Of a stretch of DNA of 37,203 bases, positions 1 through 8,279 are shown one piece after another. The DNA is taken from assembly GCA_017629115.1 (NCBI GenBank), contig JAGBXV010000080.1:1-37203 (forward strand), given 5' to 3'. The number at the start of each line of letters is the position of its first letter. The first letter of the stretch is position 1. The DNA is from Clostridia bacterium. Lineage in GTDB: Bacteria > Bacillota > Clostridia > UBA1381 > UBA9506. The position numbers and the translations under genes were made by a program. A model generated the notes under the pieces. That model made no database searches and was not told the DNA's origin. It saw only the letters and a list, made by a program, of their open reading frames with translations.

Positions 1-561
1 GAAATAGATTTGTCGGAGGTCACCGCTGAAGAAATCGCTCAGGTTTCCGAGCCTATGGTCATTGAGGTGGAAAAAGAACCCGAACCTGAAAAAATAGAGC
101 CCGAACCAACAAAGCCACCCGAAGAAATAGAACCCACTATAAAAAACGAAACCACACAGGTGCAGCTTATAATGCCTGTAAGCGGTGAAATAATTAACGA
201 AGATTCCGCATCCAAGCCTGTTAAGTCAAAAACAATGGGCGACTGGCGCGTGCATTCAGGAATTGATATAAAGGCACCGTCTGGCGCGGCTGTGGCGGCT
301 CCTGCCAAAGGAAAGGTGATTGTTTCAGGCGAAGACAAGCTCACAGGAAAAACTGTAAGCATCGACCACGGTAACGGAATTGTATCCACCTTGTATAATC
401 TTTCGCAGATAAATGTTGAAGCAGGTGAACAGGTGGAGGAGGGTGAAACCGTCGGCACCGTGGGAACAAGCGCCCCGACAGAATCGGCAGACGACCCTCA
501 TGTACACTTTGAAGTAAAAAAAGACGGAAAATATGTAAATCCCAAAGAATATATAAAATAA
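1..561 (+). CDS. SpoIIQ-like M23 family metallopeptidase (5' end outside window)
   Basis: C-terminal part of a secreted or membrane-anchored LytM/M23 peptidase. The frame is open to the window edge, so the TTG at position 10 is probably not the start; the N-terminus and any membrane anchor are missing. A Glu/Pro-rich linker (about 60-150) leads into an M23 domain. The zinc-site motif HxxxD is present (His codon at 253, Asp codon at 265), as is HxH (codons at 499 and 505), so it looks catalytically competent. The DWR-H-GIDI signature resembles the SpoIIQ branch, which pairs with SpoIIIAH across the forespore-mother cell septum in sporulating Firmicutes. Clostridial SpoIIQ keeps its zinc ligands, unlike Bacillus subtilis SpoIIQ. 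M23 membership is firm; the SpoIIQ role is inferred from the signature and the spore-forming context. A plain M23 cell wall endopeptidase is the alternative. Confidence 0.8.
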   Translation, partial: EIDLSEVTAEEIAQVSEPMVIEVEKEPEPEKIEPEPTKPPEEIEPTIKNETTQVQLIMPVSGEIINEDSASKPVKSKTMGDWRVHSGIDIKAPSGAAVAAPAKGKVIVSGEDKLTGKTVSIDHGNGIVSTLYNLSQINVEAGEQVEEGETVGTVGTSAPTESADDPHVHFEVKKDGKYVNPKEYIK

Positions 562-570
562 AAAATAAAA

Positions 571-600
571 GGCGGACCGCGCTTACGGTCCGCCTTATTT
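571..600. terminator. Bidirectional intrinsic terminator
   Basis: Perfect 9-bp GC-rich stem (571-579 with 586-594) and a 6-nt loop, flanked by an A-rich run on the left and TTATTTT on the right. It lies between the convergent peptidase and HPr-like genes and can serve both. Confidence 0.85.
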
Positions 601-608
601 TGCAGAAA

Positions 609-836
609 TTACTGGATATAAGCTTTGATTTCATCGATAAACGCCTCAGCATCGTCTGAGTGAACATCTACCTTGATAGGTTTGCTTAAATCAAGACTGA
701 AGATACCCATAATTGACTTTGCGTCAACTACATATCTTCCTGAGGTTAAATCAACATCAAATTCATATCTGTTAACGATATTAACAAACGCCTTGATGTC
801 GTTGATGGAACTGAGTAAAATGTTAAATGTTTTCAT
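609..836 (-). CDS. HPr-like protein lacking the phosphorylatable histidine
   Basis: 75-residue protein with the HPr fold signature. The motif VDAKSIMGIFSLDL (37-50) matches the region around Ser46 of HPr, with the equivalent serine at residue 41. The N-terminal GIHARP segment that carries the PEP-dependent phosphohistidine in true HPr is replaced by SSINDIKAF (9-17), with no histidine. It therefore cannot act as a PTS phosphocarrier through His15, but it could still be a target of HPr kinase or a regulatory partner, as Crh is in Bacillus subtilis. No HPr kinase or PTS gene lies in this window. The start is set by a strong AAAGGAGG site just upstream and a good promoter at 860-888. It is convergent with the M23 peptidase and divergent from the lipoprotein gene. 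The function is not known to me. Confidence 0.8.
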   Translation of the reverse strand: MKTFNILLSSINDIKAFVNIVNRYEFDVDLTSGRYVVDAKSIMGIFSLDLSKPIKVDVHSDDAEAFIDEIKAYIQ

Positions 837-859
837 AGTTCATTCCTCCTTTTGTATAT

Positions 860-888
860 AGTATAGTACAGCGTCAGCAAAAAGTCAA
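860..888 (-). promoter_or_regulatory. Sigma-A type promoter of the HPr-like gene
   Basis: Read on the minus strand: TTGACT (883-888), 17-bp spacer, TATACT (860-865), about 24 bp upstream of the start codon. Confidence 0.75.
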
Positions 889-931
889 TTCGCAAAATAT
901 TAAAATTAAATGACAAATTTCAACAAACCAT

Positions 932-960
932 TTGACAATTTTCACATATAGGTTTATAAT
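932..960 (+). promoter_or_regulatory. Consensus sigma-A promoter of the lipoprotein gene
   Basis: TTGACA (932-937), 17-bp spacer, TATAAT (955-960): a perfect consensus match, 46 bp upstream of the start codon. It is back-to-back with the HPr-like gene promoter; the two -35 boxes are about 43 bp apart. Confidence 0.85.
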
Positions 961-1006
961 TGTATTATAAATGTGAAAATTTGTGTACGAACGGAGATTT
1001 TTTGAT

Positions 1007-1702
1007 ATGAAAAAAATTACTTCTTGCTTATTGGTTTTTGTGATGTTGTTGTCTGTGTTCACTTTGTCGGGTTGTGGTTCTAAGGAAGTGGAAGATGCAG
1101 AAGGTGCAATGCAGGTTTATTTTTCTGCGCTTGTAGGTTTTAACACCGACGAAATGAAGAGCTGCATCGACAGCGGAGATGAGGACGACGAGGACAACTT
1201 CGGTTTTACTATACCTGAAATGTCTGAAGATTTCATACAGACAGATAATTACAAAAAGGCCGTTAAATCCATGTATCAGGAATTAGGTTCAACATTTGTG
1301 TTTACAGTAGACTCCAACGAAAAAATTGACAAAGAAAATGTTGAGTTCAAAGTAACTGTAAAATGTGCAAATGTTAACGAATCAGATATGGGTGCATATA
1401 TCCAGAAAAAGGTTGACCAGTATCTTGACAATAATCCTAACTGGGTAAAGATGGACGAAATCGAGTACAGCGATACTATGATTGGCGTTCAGGCTGATGC
1501 TTACCGTATTTTCTTACAGACAACAGAAAGAATGACAGAACAGTTCACAATCAAAGTTACAAAGATTGACGGCGACTGGAAAATGAAGCTTGATGAAAAT
1601 AAAGAGTTCTTTGACTTTTTAAGTGAGGTTTTTGCAGGTGAAGAGACAGCAGAAACCTTAGAGCCCACAGAGGAAACAACAGAGGAAGAAACAGTAGAAT
1701 AA
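1007..1702 (+). CDS. Secreted lipoprotein of unknown function
   Basis: 231-residue protein with a type II signal peptide: a charged MKK start, a hydrophobic core, and the lipobox LSGC with the acylated cysteine at residue 23. It should be anchored to the outer face of the membrane. The mature part looks like a small NTF2-like or DUF4878/DUF5105-type domain: a helical start (GAMQVYFSALVGFNTDEM), then alternating strands ending in DGDWKMKLDE. It ends in a strongly acidic Glu/Thr-rich tail (about 210-231). The ATG at 1007 is chosen because it starts the signal peptide and has CGGAG upstream at 992; an in-frame upstream TTG at 983 has no such support. It is a single-gene unit with its own promoter and terminator. 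The fold assignment is tentative and no function can be given. Confidence 0.85.
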   Translation: MKKITSCLLVFVMLLSVFTLSGCGSKEVEDAEGAMQVYFSALVGFNTDEMKSCIDSGDEDDEDNFGFTIPEMSEDFIQTDNYKKAVKSMYQELGSTFVFTVDSNEKIDKENVEFKVTVKCANVNESDMGAYIQKKVDQYLDNNPNWVKMDEIEYSDTMIGVQADAYRIFLQTTERMTEQFTIKVTKIDGDWKMKLDENKEFFDFLSEVFAGEETAETLEPTEETTEEETVE

Positions 1703-1710
1703 TAAGTTTT

Positions 1711-1740
1711 AAGGCGGTGTATACACCGCCTTATTTTTTT
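1711..1740. terminator. Intrinsic terminator after the lipoprotein gene
   Basis: Stem 1713-1720 with 1723-1730 (GGCGGTGT/ACACCGCC) followed by TTATTTTTTT. Confidence 0.85.
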
Positions 1741-1751
1741 GTCTAAAACGC

Positions 1752-1780
1752 TTGAAAAGGGTGGAGTTGTGTGGTATACT
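1752..1780 (+). promoter_or_regulatory. Promoter of the tgt-cysE-cysS-mrnC-transketolase operon
   Basis: TTGAAA (1752-1757), 17-bp spacer, TATACT (1775-1780), 54 bp upstream of tgt. No other promoter or terminator was seen until 8147, so it may drive the whole seven-gene run. Confidence 0.7.
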
Positions 1781-1825
1781 GTATACGGTATATTATAAGT
1801 AAGTATAAATTTGCAAAAAAATTAG

Positions 1826-2959
<1,134 letters not shown>

Positions 2960-2970
2960 TGAGGTAGTTT

Positions 2971-3612
2971 ATGTTTAAAAGAATGAGAGAGGACATCCGT
3001 GCAATACGAGAGCGCGACCCTGCGGCGAGAAATTCTTTAGAAATTTTCTTTCTGTATTCAGGACTTCACGCAATATGGTGGCACAGGGTTTCCCATTTTT
3101 TCTATAAAATAAAAATGCGCGGAATAGCCCGCTGGATTTCCCAGTGTGGTAGATTCTGGACAGGTATAGAAATTCACCCCGGTGCTACAATCGGACACGG
3201 ATTGTTTATTGACCACGGCATGGGCGTGGTAATAGGTGAAACAACTGAAATTGGCGATAATGTAACCATATACCAAGGCGTAACCTTAGGCGGTACGGGT
3301 AAGGATGTAGGTAAGCGTCACCCCACAATCGGCAACAATGTTATGATTGGCTCTGGTGCTAAGGTTTTAGGACCTTTTAAGGTCGGTGACAATTCTAAAA
3401 TTGCCGCAAACGCCGTAGTTTTAAACGAAGTTCCGCCCAACAGTACTTGTGTGGGCGTGCCTGCACGAATTGTTAAGATTAACAATGAGCGAGTATGTGA
3501 GCAGCTTGACCAGGTACACATTCCCGACCCTGTTTCACAGGAATTGTGCAGGTTGTCAGCTAAACTTGAAAAGCTTGAAAAAAGATTGGCAGAGCAAGAC
3601 AGAAAGGAATAG
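2971..3612 (+). CDS. cysE: Serine O-acetyltransferase
   Basis: 213-residue EpsC/CysE-type acetyltransferase that converts serine and acetyl-CoA to O-acetylserine, the first step of cysteine synthesis. The N-terminal helical part ([17 protein letters not shown]) precedes a left-handed beta-helix of hexapeptide repeats (about 65-160). Conserved segments are [37 protein letters not shown] and GVPARIV. The C-terminus carries a charged helix ([16 protein letters not shown]). The start has GAGGT at 2961. It ends 3 bp before cysS, a pairing that links cysteine production with tRNA-Cys charging and is also found in Bacillus. Confidence 0.95.
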   Translation: MFKRMREDIRAIRERDPAARNSLEIFFLYSGLHAIWWHRVSHFFYKIKMRGIARWISQCGRFWTGIEIHPGATIGHGLFIDHGMGVVIGETTEIGDNVTIYQGVTLGGTGKDVGKRHPTIGNNVMIGSGAKVLGPFKVGDNSKIAANAVVLNEVPPNSTCVGVPARIVKINNERVCEQLDQVHIPDPVSQELCRLSAKLEKLEKRLAEQDRKE

Positions 3613-3615
3613 ATT

Positions 3616-5016
3616 ATGAGAATATATAACACCTTAACAAGAACAAAAGAAGAATTTATACCGCTTAACCCAGGAGAAGTTAAGATGTACTCCTGCGGAC
3701 CTACCGTTTATAACTTTTTTCATATAGGTAATGCCCGTCCTTTTATTATTTTCGATACTTTAAGAAGATACTTGGAGTATGTAGGCTACAAGGTAACATT
3801 CGTTCAGAATTTTACCGATATTGACGACAAAATGATTAAGAACGCAAACGAGCAGGGCATTACTGTAAAAGAACTTGCAGAAACTTATATCAAGGAGTAT
3901 TTTACAGACGCACAAGGGTTAGGTATTAAGGCTGCAACAATCCACCCCAAGGCAACCGAGAATATTGATGCCATCATAAAAACTGTTGAAACTCTTATTG
4001 AAAAAGGTTTTGCTTATGAAGTAAACGGTGATGTTTACTTTGAAACAAAGAAATTCGCAGAATACGGTAAGCTCTCCAAGATGCCTTTAGAGGACTTGGA
4101 AGCAGGCGCAAGAATAGATGTAACAGACATTAAGCGCAATCCTTCTGACTTTGCTTTATGGAAGGCAAAAAAAGAAGGTGAGCCGGCATGGCAAAGCCCC
4201 TGGGGCGAAGGTCGTCCCGGCTGGCATATTGAATGCTCTGCTATGGTAAATAAGTATTTGGGCGAAACAATTGACATCCACTCAGGCGGTCAGGATTTAA
4301 TATTCCCCCATCACGAGAACGAAATTGCACAGAGCGAATGCTGCACAGGAAAGCCCTTTGCAAGATACTGGATGCACAACGGCTACATCAATGTGGACAA
4401 TCAGAAAATGTCAAAGTCTTTGGGCAACTTCTTCACAGTCCGTGATGTGGCGCAGAAGTACGACTATGAGGTTATTCGTTTCTTTATGTTATCTGCCCAT
4501 TACAGAAGTGTAATTAATTTTGCCGACGAGCTTTTGGCGCAGAGTGAAGCAGGCTTAAACAGGCTTTATAACTGTATTTCTAACCTTGAATTTTTAGAAA
4601 CCAAGGCGAAAAAGCGCGAACTTACTGACGAAGAAAAAGCAGTTGTAGAAAAACTGGGCGATTTCCGTGAACAGTTCAAATCGGCAATGGATGATGACTT
4701 AAATACTGCTGACGCTATTGCTGCAATATTTGATTTGGCAAAGTTTATCAACTCTGAAGATAAAACCAACTGGGCACTTGAAGTTTTTGAAGCAGCAAAA
4801 GGTTTAATGCGCGAACTTGGTGATGTAATCGGTATATTTACCCGCTCCACTGAGGACACTATATCTGATGAGGCAAAGGCGCTGATTGAGAAAAGAGCCG
4901 AGGCAAGAGCCGCAAAAGACTGGGCAACATCTGACAAAATTCGTGATGAATTGCAAGCATTGGGCATTGAAGTTGCCGACACCCGTCAGGGCGTAAAGAT
5001 TAGAGTGATAAAGTAA
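3616..5016 (+). CDS. cysS: Cysteinyl-tRNA synthetase
   Basis: 466-residue class I aminoacyl-tRNA synthetase. The ATP-binding signature is HIGN (36-39) and the second signature is KMSKS (264-268). Zinc ligands match the Escherichia coli enzyme: Cys27, Cys207, His232 and Glu236. The C-terminal part (about 320-466) is the helical DALR and anticodon-binding region, with the typical ending [17 protein letters not shown]. The length is normal. Its stop codon overlaps the mrnC start by one base (TAATG), so the two are probably translationally coupled. Confidence 0.97.
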   Translation: MRIYNTLTRTKEEFIPLNPGEVKMYSCGPTVYNFFHIGNARPFIIFDTLRRYLEYVGYKVTFVQNFTDIDDKMIKNANEQGITVKELAETYIKEYFTDAQGLGIKAATIHPKATENIDAIIKTVETLIEKGFAYEVNGDVYFETKKFAEYGKLSKMPLEDLEAGARIDVTDIKRNPSDFALWKAKKEGEPAWQSPWGEGRPGWHIECSAMVNKYLGETIDIHSGGQDLIFPHHENEIAQSECCTGKPFARYWMHNGYINVDNQKMSKSLGNFFTVRDVAQKYDYEVIRFFMLSAHYRSVINFADELLAQSEAGLNRLYNCISNLEFLETKAKKRELTDEEKAVVEKLGDFREQFKSAMDDDLNTADAIAAIFDLAKFINSEDKTNWALEVFEAAKGLMRELGDVIGIFTRSTEDTISDEAKALIEKRAEARAAKDWATSDKIRDELQALGIEVADTRQGVKIRVIK

Positions 5017-5426
5017 TGGATATAAATTCTATTTTATCAAAGGAAAAAATACCTGAAATAAACACGCTGTCGCCGTTAACACTGGCTTTTTTGGGCGACA
5101 GTGTATATGAAATGTTTGTAAGGACTAAAATCTTATCAATGGGCAACCGCCCGGCGAATGAATTACATAAAATTGCCGTAGGCTATGTCAAGGCAAAGGC
5201 GCAGGCAACTGCTGCTCATAAGATTTTAGAAACATTGAGTGAAGAAGAAACAGAAATTTACAAGCGTGGAAGAAACACAAACATTCACACAGTACCAAAA
5301 AATGCAGATATGGCGGATTACCGCCATGCAACGGCACTAGAGGCTTTAATCGGCTACCTTTATATTAAGGGAGACGAGAAGCGTTTATCTGAAATCTTGA
5401 ACCTTGCTTTTGATGAACTGTCTTAA
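5016..5426 (+). CDS. mrnC: Mini-ribonuclease III
   Basis: 136-residue RNase III-like enzyme without a double-stranded RNA binding domain. In Bacillus it matures the ends of 23S rRNA. Catalytic-core signatures are FLGDSVYE with Asp28, KRGRN (83-87), and ALEALIGYLY with Glu109. It is typically found just after cysS in Firmicutes, as here, which supports the call. The start overlaps the cysS stop. Confidence 0.93.
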   Translation: MDINSILSKEKIPEINTLSPLTLAFLGDSVYEMFVRTKILSMGNRPANELHKIAVGYVKAKAQATAAHKILETLSEEETEIYKRGRNTNIHTVPKNADMADYRHATALEALIGYLYIKGDEKRLSEILNLAFDELS

Positions 5427-5445
5427 GGCTTGGGGAGGATTTTAG

Positions 5446-6321
5446 TTGAAGTTAAAGATTTTACACACCATTAAGGAATATTTGCTGATTACCGCAGGAA
5501 CACTCGTATGTGCTATTGGCATCAGTTTGTTTTTGGCACCCCACGCGGTGGTGTCGGGCGGAGTTTCCGGTATAGCTATTATAATCAACAGGTTTACAGG
5601 CTTTCCAATTGGTGTTGCGGTGCTTTTGATGAACATACCGCTTTTTATTGCAGGAGCGCTTGTTTTGGGGAGAAGCTTCGGGATAAAATCTTTATACGGC
5701 GCTTTTATATTTTCGCTTTTTTTAGATGCCGCTTCAACAGGCGTGATTTTAACGCAAAACATTCTGATGTCCGCACTTTTTGGCGGAACACTGCTTGGGA
5801 TTGGTTTTGGATTTATATTTTTAACAGGCGCAACCACAGGCGGAACAGATATTGTAGCCGCTTTGGGCAATAAAGCAATCCCCGCCATTGATTTGGGAAA
5901 ATGGTTTTTTATATGTGATATAATCATCATTTCTGCAGGCGCTGTGTTTTTGCAAAATACCGAGCTGTTGCTGGCAGGTGTTGTGGCGCTTTTCTTAAAT
6001 TCATGGGTCTTGGATTATGTGATTTCAGGCTTTAATATGTCTAAGATGGTGTATATCATTTCAGAGCAGAGCGAACAGATTTCCGCTGAAATTATGAAAA
6101 CTCTACATCGCGGTGTTACAGGAATAAAGAGCATAGGTATGTACACCAAGGGAGAACGCACAATGCTTATGTGCATTGTTAAAAATTTCGAACTGCATAA
6201 ACTGGAAAGCATTGTAGAAAGCATCGACAGTAGTGCATTTATTATTCTTACTCAAGCGCACAAAATACAGGGCGAGGGCTTTGTAAACTATCCTATAAAA
6301 CATAAGAAAAATAAAGAATAA
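5446..6321 (+). CDS. YitT family membrane protein (DUF161/DUF2179)
   Basis: 291-residue integral membrane protein. The first about 195 residues hold five or six hydrophobic segments with the family glycine-rich motifs VVSGGVSGIAII and TGATTGGTDIVA. The last about 85 residues are a soluble DUF2179 domain (LHRGVTGIKSIGMYTKGERTMLMCIV). The TTG start is preferred because a strong GGGGAGG lies 7 bp upstream (5432-5438) and the reading frame begins there as in homologues. The substrate or function of this family is not settled. It lies 19 bp after mrnC and 23 bp before the transketolase genes. Confidence 0.88.
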   Translation: MKLKILHTIKEYLLITAGTLVCAIGISLFLAPHAVVSGGVSGIAIIINRFTGFPIGVAVLLMNIPLFIAGALVLGRSFGIKSLYGAFIFSLFLDAASTGVILTQNILMSALFGGTLLGIGFGFIFLTGATTGGTDIVAALGNKAIPAIDLGKWFFICDIIIISAGAVFLQNTELLLAGVVALFLNSWVLDYVISGFNMSKMVYIISEQSEQISAEIMKTLHRGVTGIKSIGMYTKGERTMLMCIVKNFELHKLESIVESIDSSAFIILTQAHKIQGEGFVNYPIKHKKNKE

Positions 6322-6344
6322 ACATATAAGAGGGGGCTGTAACT

Positions 6345-7196
6345 TTGTTGGACAACAAAAAACTTACAGAATTAAAACTCACCGCAGCCAATGTAAGAAA
6401 GCACATTCTTACAGGCACTCACGCGGCAGCTTCCGGTCATCCCGGTGGCTCGTTATCAATTGCTGATGTGATTACACTTTTGTATTTTGAGGTAATGAAC
6501 ACATCACCTGAAACTGCAAAATCACCTGACCGTGACAGATTCGTACTGTCAAAGGGACATTGTGCTCCTGCGCTTTATGGTGTTTTGGCTGAGCGCGGAT
6601 ATTTTCCGAAGGAGGATATTGCCACATTAAGGCGTACTGGCTCATACTTACAGGGTCATCCTGATATGAAGGCAATTCCTGGTGTTGATATGTCAAGCGG
6701 CTCATTGGGTCAGGGCATTTCTGCTGCTAACGGTATGGCTTTAGCCGGCAAAATTGACAAGAGAGACTTTCGTGTTTATACAATTTTAGGCGACGGTGAG
6801 TTAGAAGAAGGTCAGGTGTGGGAGGCTGCTATGTATGCGTCTCATTATAAGCTTGATAACTTAACGGCATTTGTAGATTTTAATGGTCTTCAGATCGACG
6901 GAGATATAGAAAAGGTTATGTCACCTCTTCCTATTGATAAAAAGTTCGAGGCATTTGGCTGGAATGTTATAGTTTGTGATGCTCACGACTTTAACGCATT
7001 GCTTGATGCGATCAATCAGGCAAAAGAAACAAAGGGCAAGCCCACAATGATAATCTTAAAGAGCGTTAAGGGTAAGGGCGTATCATTTATGGAAAACAAT
7101 CCGTCATGGCACGGCTCAGCGCCTAACGACGAGCAGTATGCGCAGGCAATAGCTGAAATAGATGCAGAAATCGAAAGAATCAAGGAGGGAGCATAA
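6345..7196 (+). CDS. Transketolase, N-terminal (thiamine diphosphate-binding) subunit
   Basis: 283-residue subunit of a split transketolase of the non-oxidative pentose phosphate pathway. The thiamine diphosphate motif begins GDGE (149-152) and ends at the DFN of residues 178-180. Active-site histidines lie in GHPGGS (His32), SKGHCAP (His72) and QGHPD (His105). The start is TTG with AGGGGGC 8 bp upstream. It overlaps the next gene by one base (TAATG), so the two subunits should be made in equal amounts. Split transketolases are common in Clostridia and archaea. Confidence 0.95.
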   Translation: MLDNKKLTELKLTAANVRKHILTGTHAAASGHPGGSLSIADVITLLYFEVMNTSPETAKSPDRDRFVLSKGHCAPALYGVLAERGYFPKEDIATLRRTGSYLQGHPDMKAIPGVDMSSGSLGQGISAANGMALAGKIDKRDFRVYTILGDGELEEGQVWEAAMYASHYKLDNLTAFVDFNGLQIDGDIEKVMSPLPIDKKFEAFGWNVIVCDAHDFNALLDAINQAKETKGKPTMIILKSVKGKGVSFMENNPSWHGSAPNDEQYAQAIAEIDAEIERIKEGA

Positions 7197-8137
7197 TGCA
7201 GAAGTCAGCAACAAGAGAAGCCTACGGTTTAGCCTTGGCTGAATTTGGTGAAAAATACGATATTATAGTACTGGACGCAGACCTTTCAAAGTCCACAAAG
7301 ACAGATACATTTTTAAAGAAGTTCCCCGAAAGATTCTTTAACACAGGTATTGCCGAGGGTAATATGATGTCTACTGCAGCAGGGATAGCTTCCTGCGGCA
7401 AGATTGTATTTGCAAGCTCATTTGCTATGTTTGCGGCAGGCAGAGCTTTTGAACAGATAAGAAATAGCATCTGCTATCCTAATTTGAATGTAAAAATCGG
7501 CGCAACGCACGCTGGTATTTCAGTAGGTGAGGACGGCGCAACACACCAGTGCTTAGAAGACATCGGTATTATGCGTACTATCCCCAATATGGTTATTATA
7601 AACCCTGCTGATAAGGCTGAGTCAATTCTGGCAGTTGAAGCTGCAATCAAGCACGACGGTCCTGTATATTTAAGGTTTGGTCGTTTGGCAGTTCCTGAAA
7701 TTTTTGACCGTGATACATATAAATTTGAAATCGGTAAGGGTGTTGAATTAATCGAAGGCACTGATGTTACAATCATTGCTACAGGCCTGCTGGTTCCTGA
7801 GGCAATGACTGCGGCAGATAAATTAAAGGAAGAAGGAATTTCTGCCCGCGTAATCAATATGGCTACAATTAAGCCCATAGACCGTGAAATTATTGAAAAA
7901 GCAGCAAGAGAAACAGGCGCAATCGTAACAGCGGAAGAACATAATGTTATCGGCGGTTTGGGTAGCGCAGTAGCAGAAGTGCTGTGCGAAGTTGCTCCTG
8001 TGCCAATGCTGAGAATCGGCACACAGGATGTTTTCGGACAGTCCGGTAAGCCTGCAGAACTTTTTGAAGTGTACGGACTCACAGCAGAAAACATAGTGGC
8101 AAAAGCAAAAGAAGTTATAAGATTAAAAAATAAATAA
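7196..8137 (+). CDS. Transketolase, C-terminal subunit
   Basis: 313-residue partner of the preceding gene, holding the pyrimidine-binding and C-terminal domains. Glu54 in TGIAEGNMM is the likely thiamine-activating glutamate. SVGEDGATHQ (109-118) supplies the second conserved active-site segment. The C-terminal domain shows VITAEEHNVIGGLGSAVAE (nearly exact) typical of transketolase and DXS-like proteins. The length and the coupled start argue for a transketolase subunit and against DXS. It is the last gene before a strong terminator. Confidence 0.95.
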   Translation: MQKSATREAYGLALAEFGEKYDIIVLDADLSKSTKTDTFLKKFPERFFNTGIAEGNMMSTAAGIASCGKIVFASSFAMFAAGRAFEQIRNSICYPNLNVKIGATHAGISVGEDGATHQCLEDIGIMRTIPNMVIINPADKAESILAVEAAIKHDGPVYLRFGRLAVPEIFDRDTYKFEIGKGVELIEGTDVTIIATGLLVPEAMTAADKLKEEGISARVINMATIKPIDREIIEKAARETGAIVTAEEHNVIGGLGSAVAEVLCEVAPVPMLRIGTQDVFGQSGKPAELFEVYGLTAENIVAKAKEVIRLKNK

Positions 8138-8142
8138 TTTAT

Positions 8143-8172
8143 AAAAAAAGTCGTCCTGTGGGCGACTTTTTT
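8143..8172 (+). terminator. Intrinsic terminator after the transketolase genes
   Basis: Stem 8147-8156 with 8160-8169 (AAAGTCGTCC/GGGCGACTTT, one G-U pair), 3-nt loop, then a run of T. Confidence 0.85.
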
Positions 8173-8195
8173 GGTTGTATCAAGCTGGAAATATG

Positions 8196-8224
8196 TTGCA
8201 ATTTGTAGAAAAATATGTTAAAAT
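8196..8224 (+). promoter_or_regulatory. Promoter of the trypsin-like protease gene
   Basis: TTGCAA (8196-8201), 17-bp spacer, TAAAAT (8219-8224), 55 bp upstream of the start codon. A reasonable but not perfect match. Confidence 0.6.
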
Positions 8225-8279
8225 TGTAGTGTAATTGTACGCCTTTTGCGTGCTAATAAGGGGATATGGAGGACTGTAA

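Noticed and set aside
7474-8094. 206-codon open frame on the minus strand
   Set aside because: Antisense shadow of the transketolase C-terminal subunit, with Ser/Ala-rich composition and no recognisable domain.
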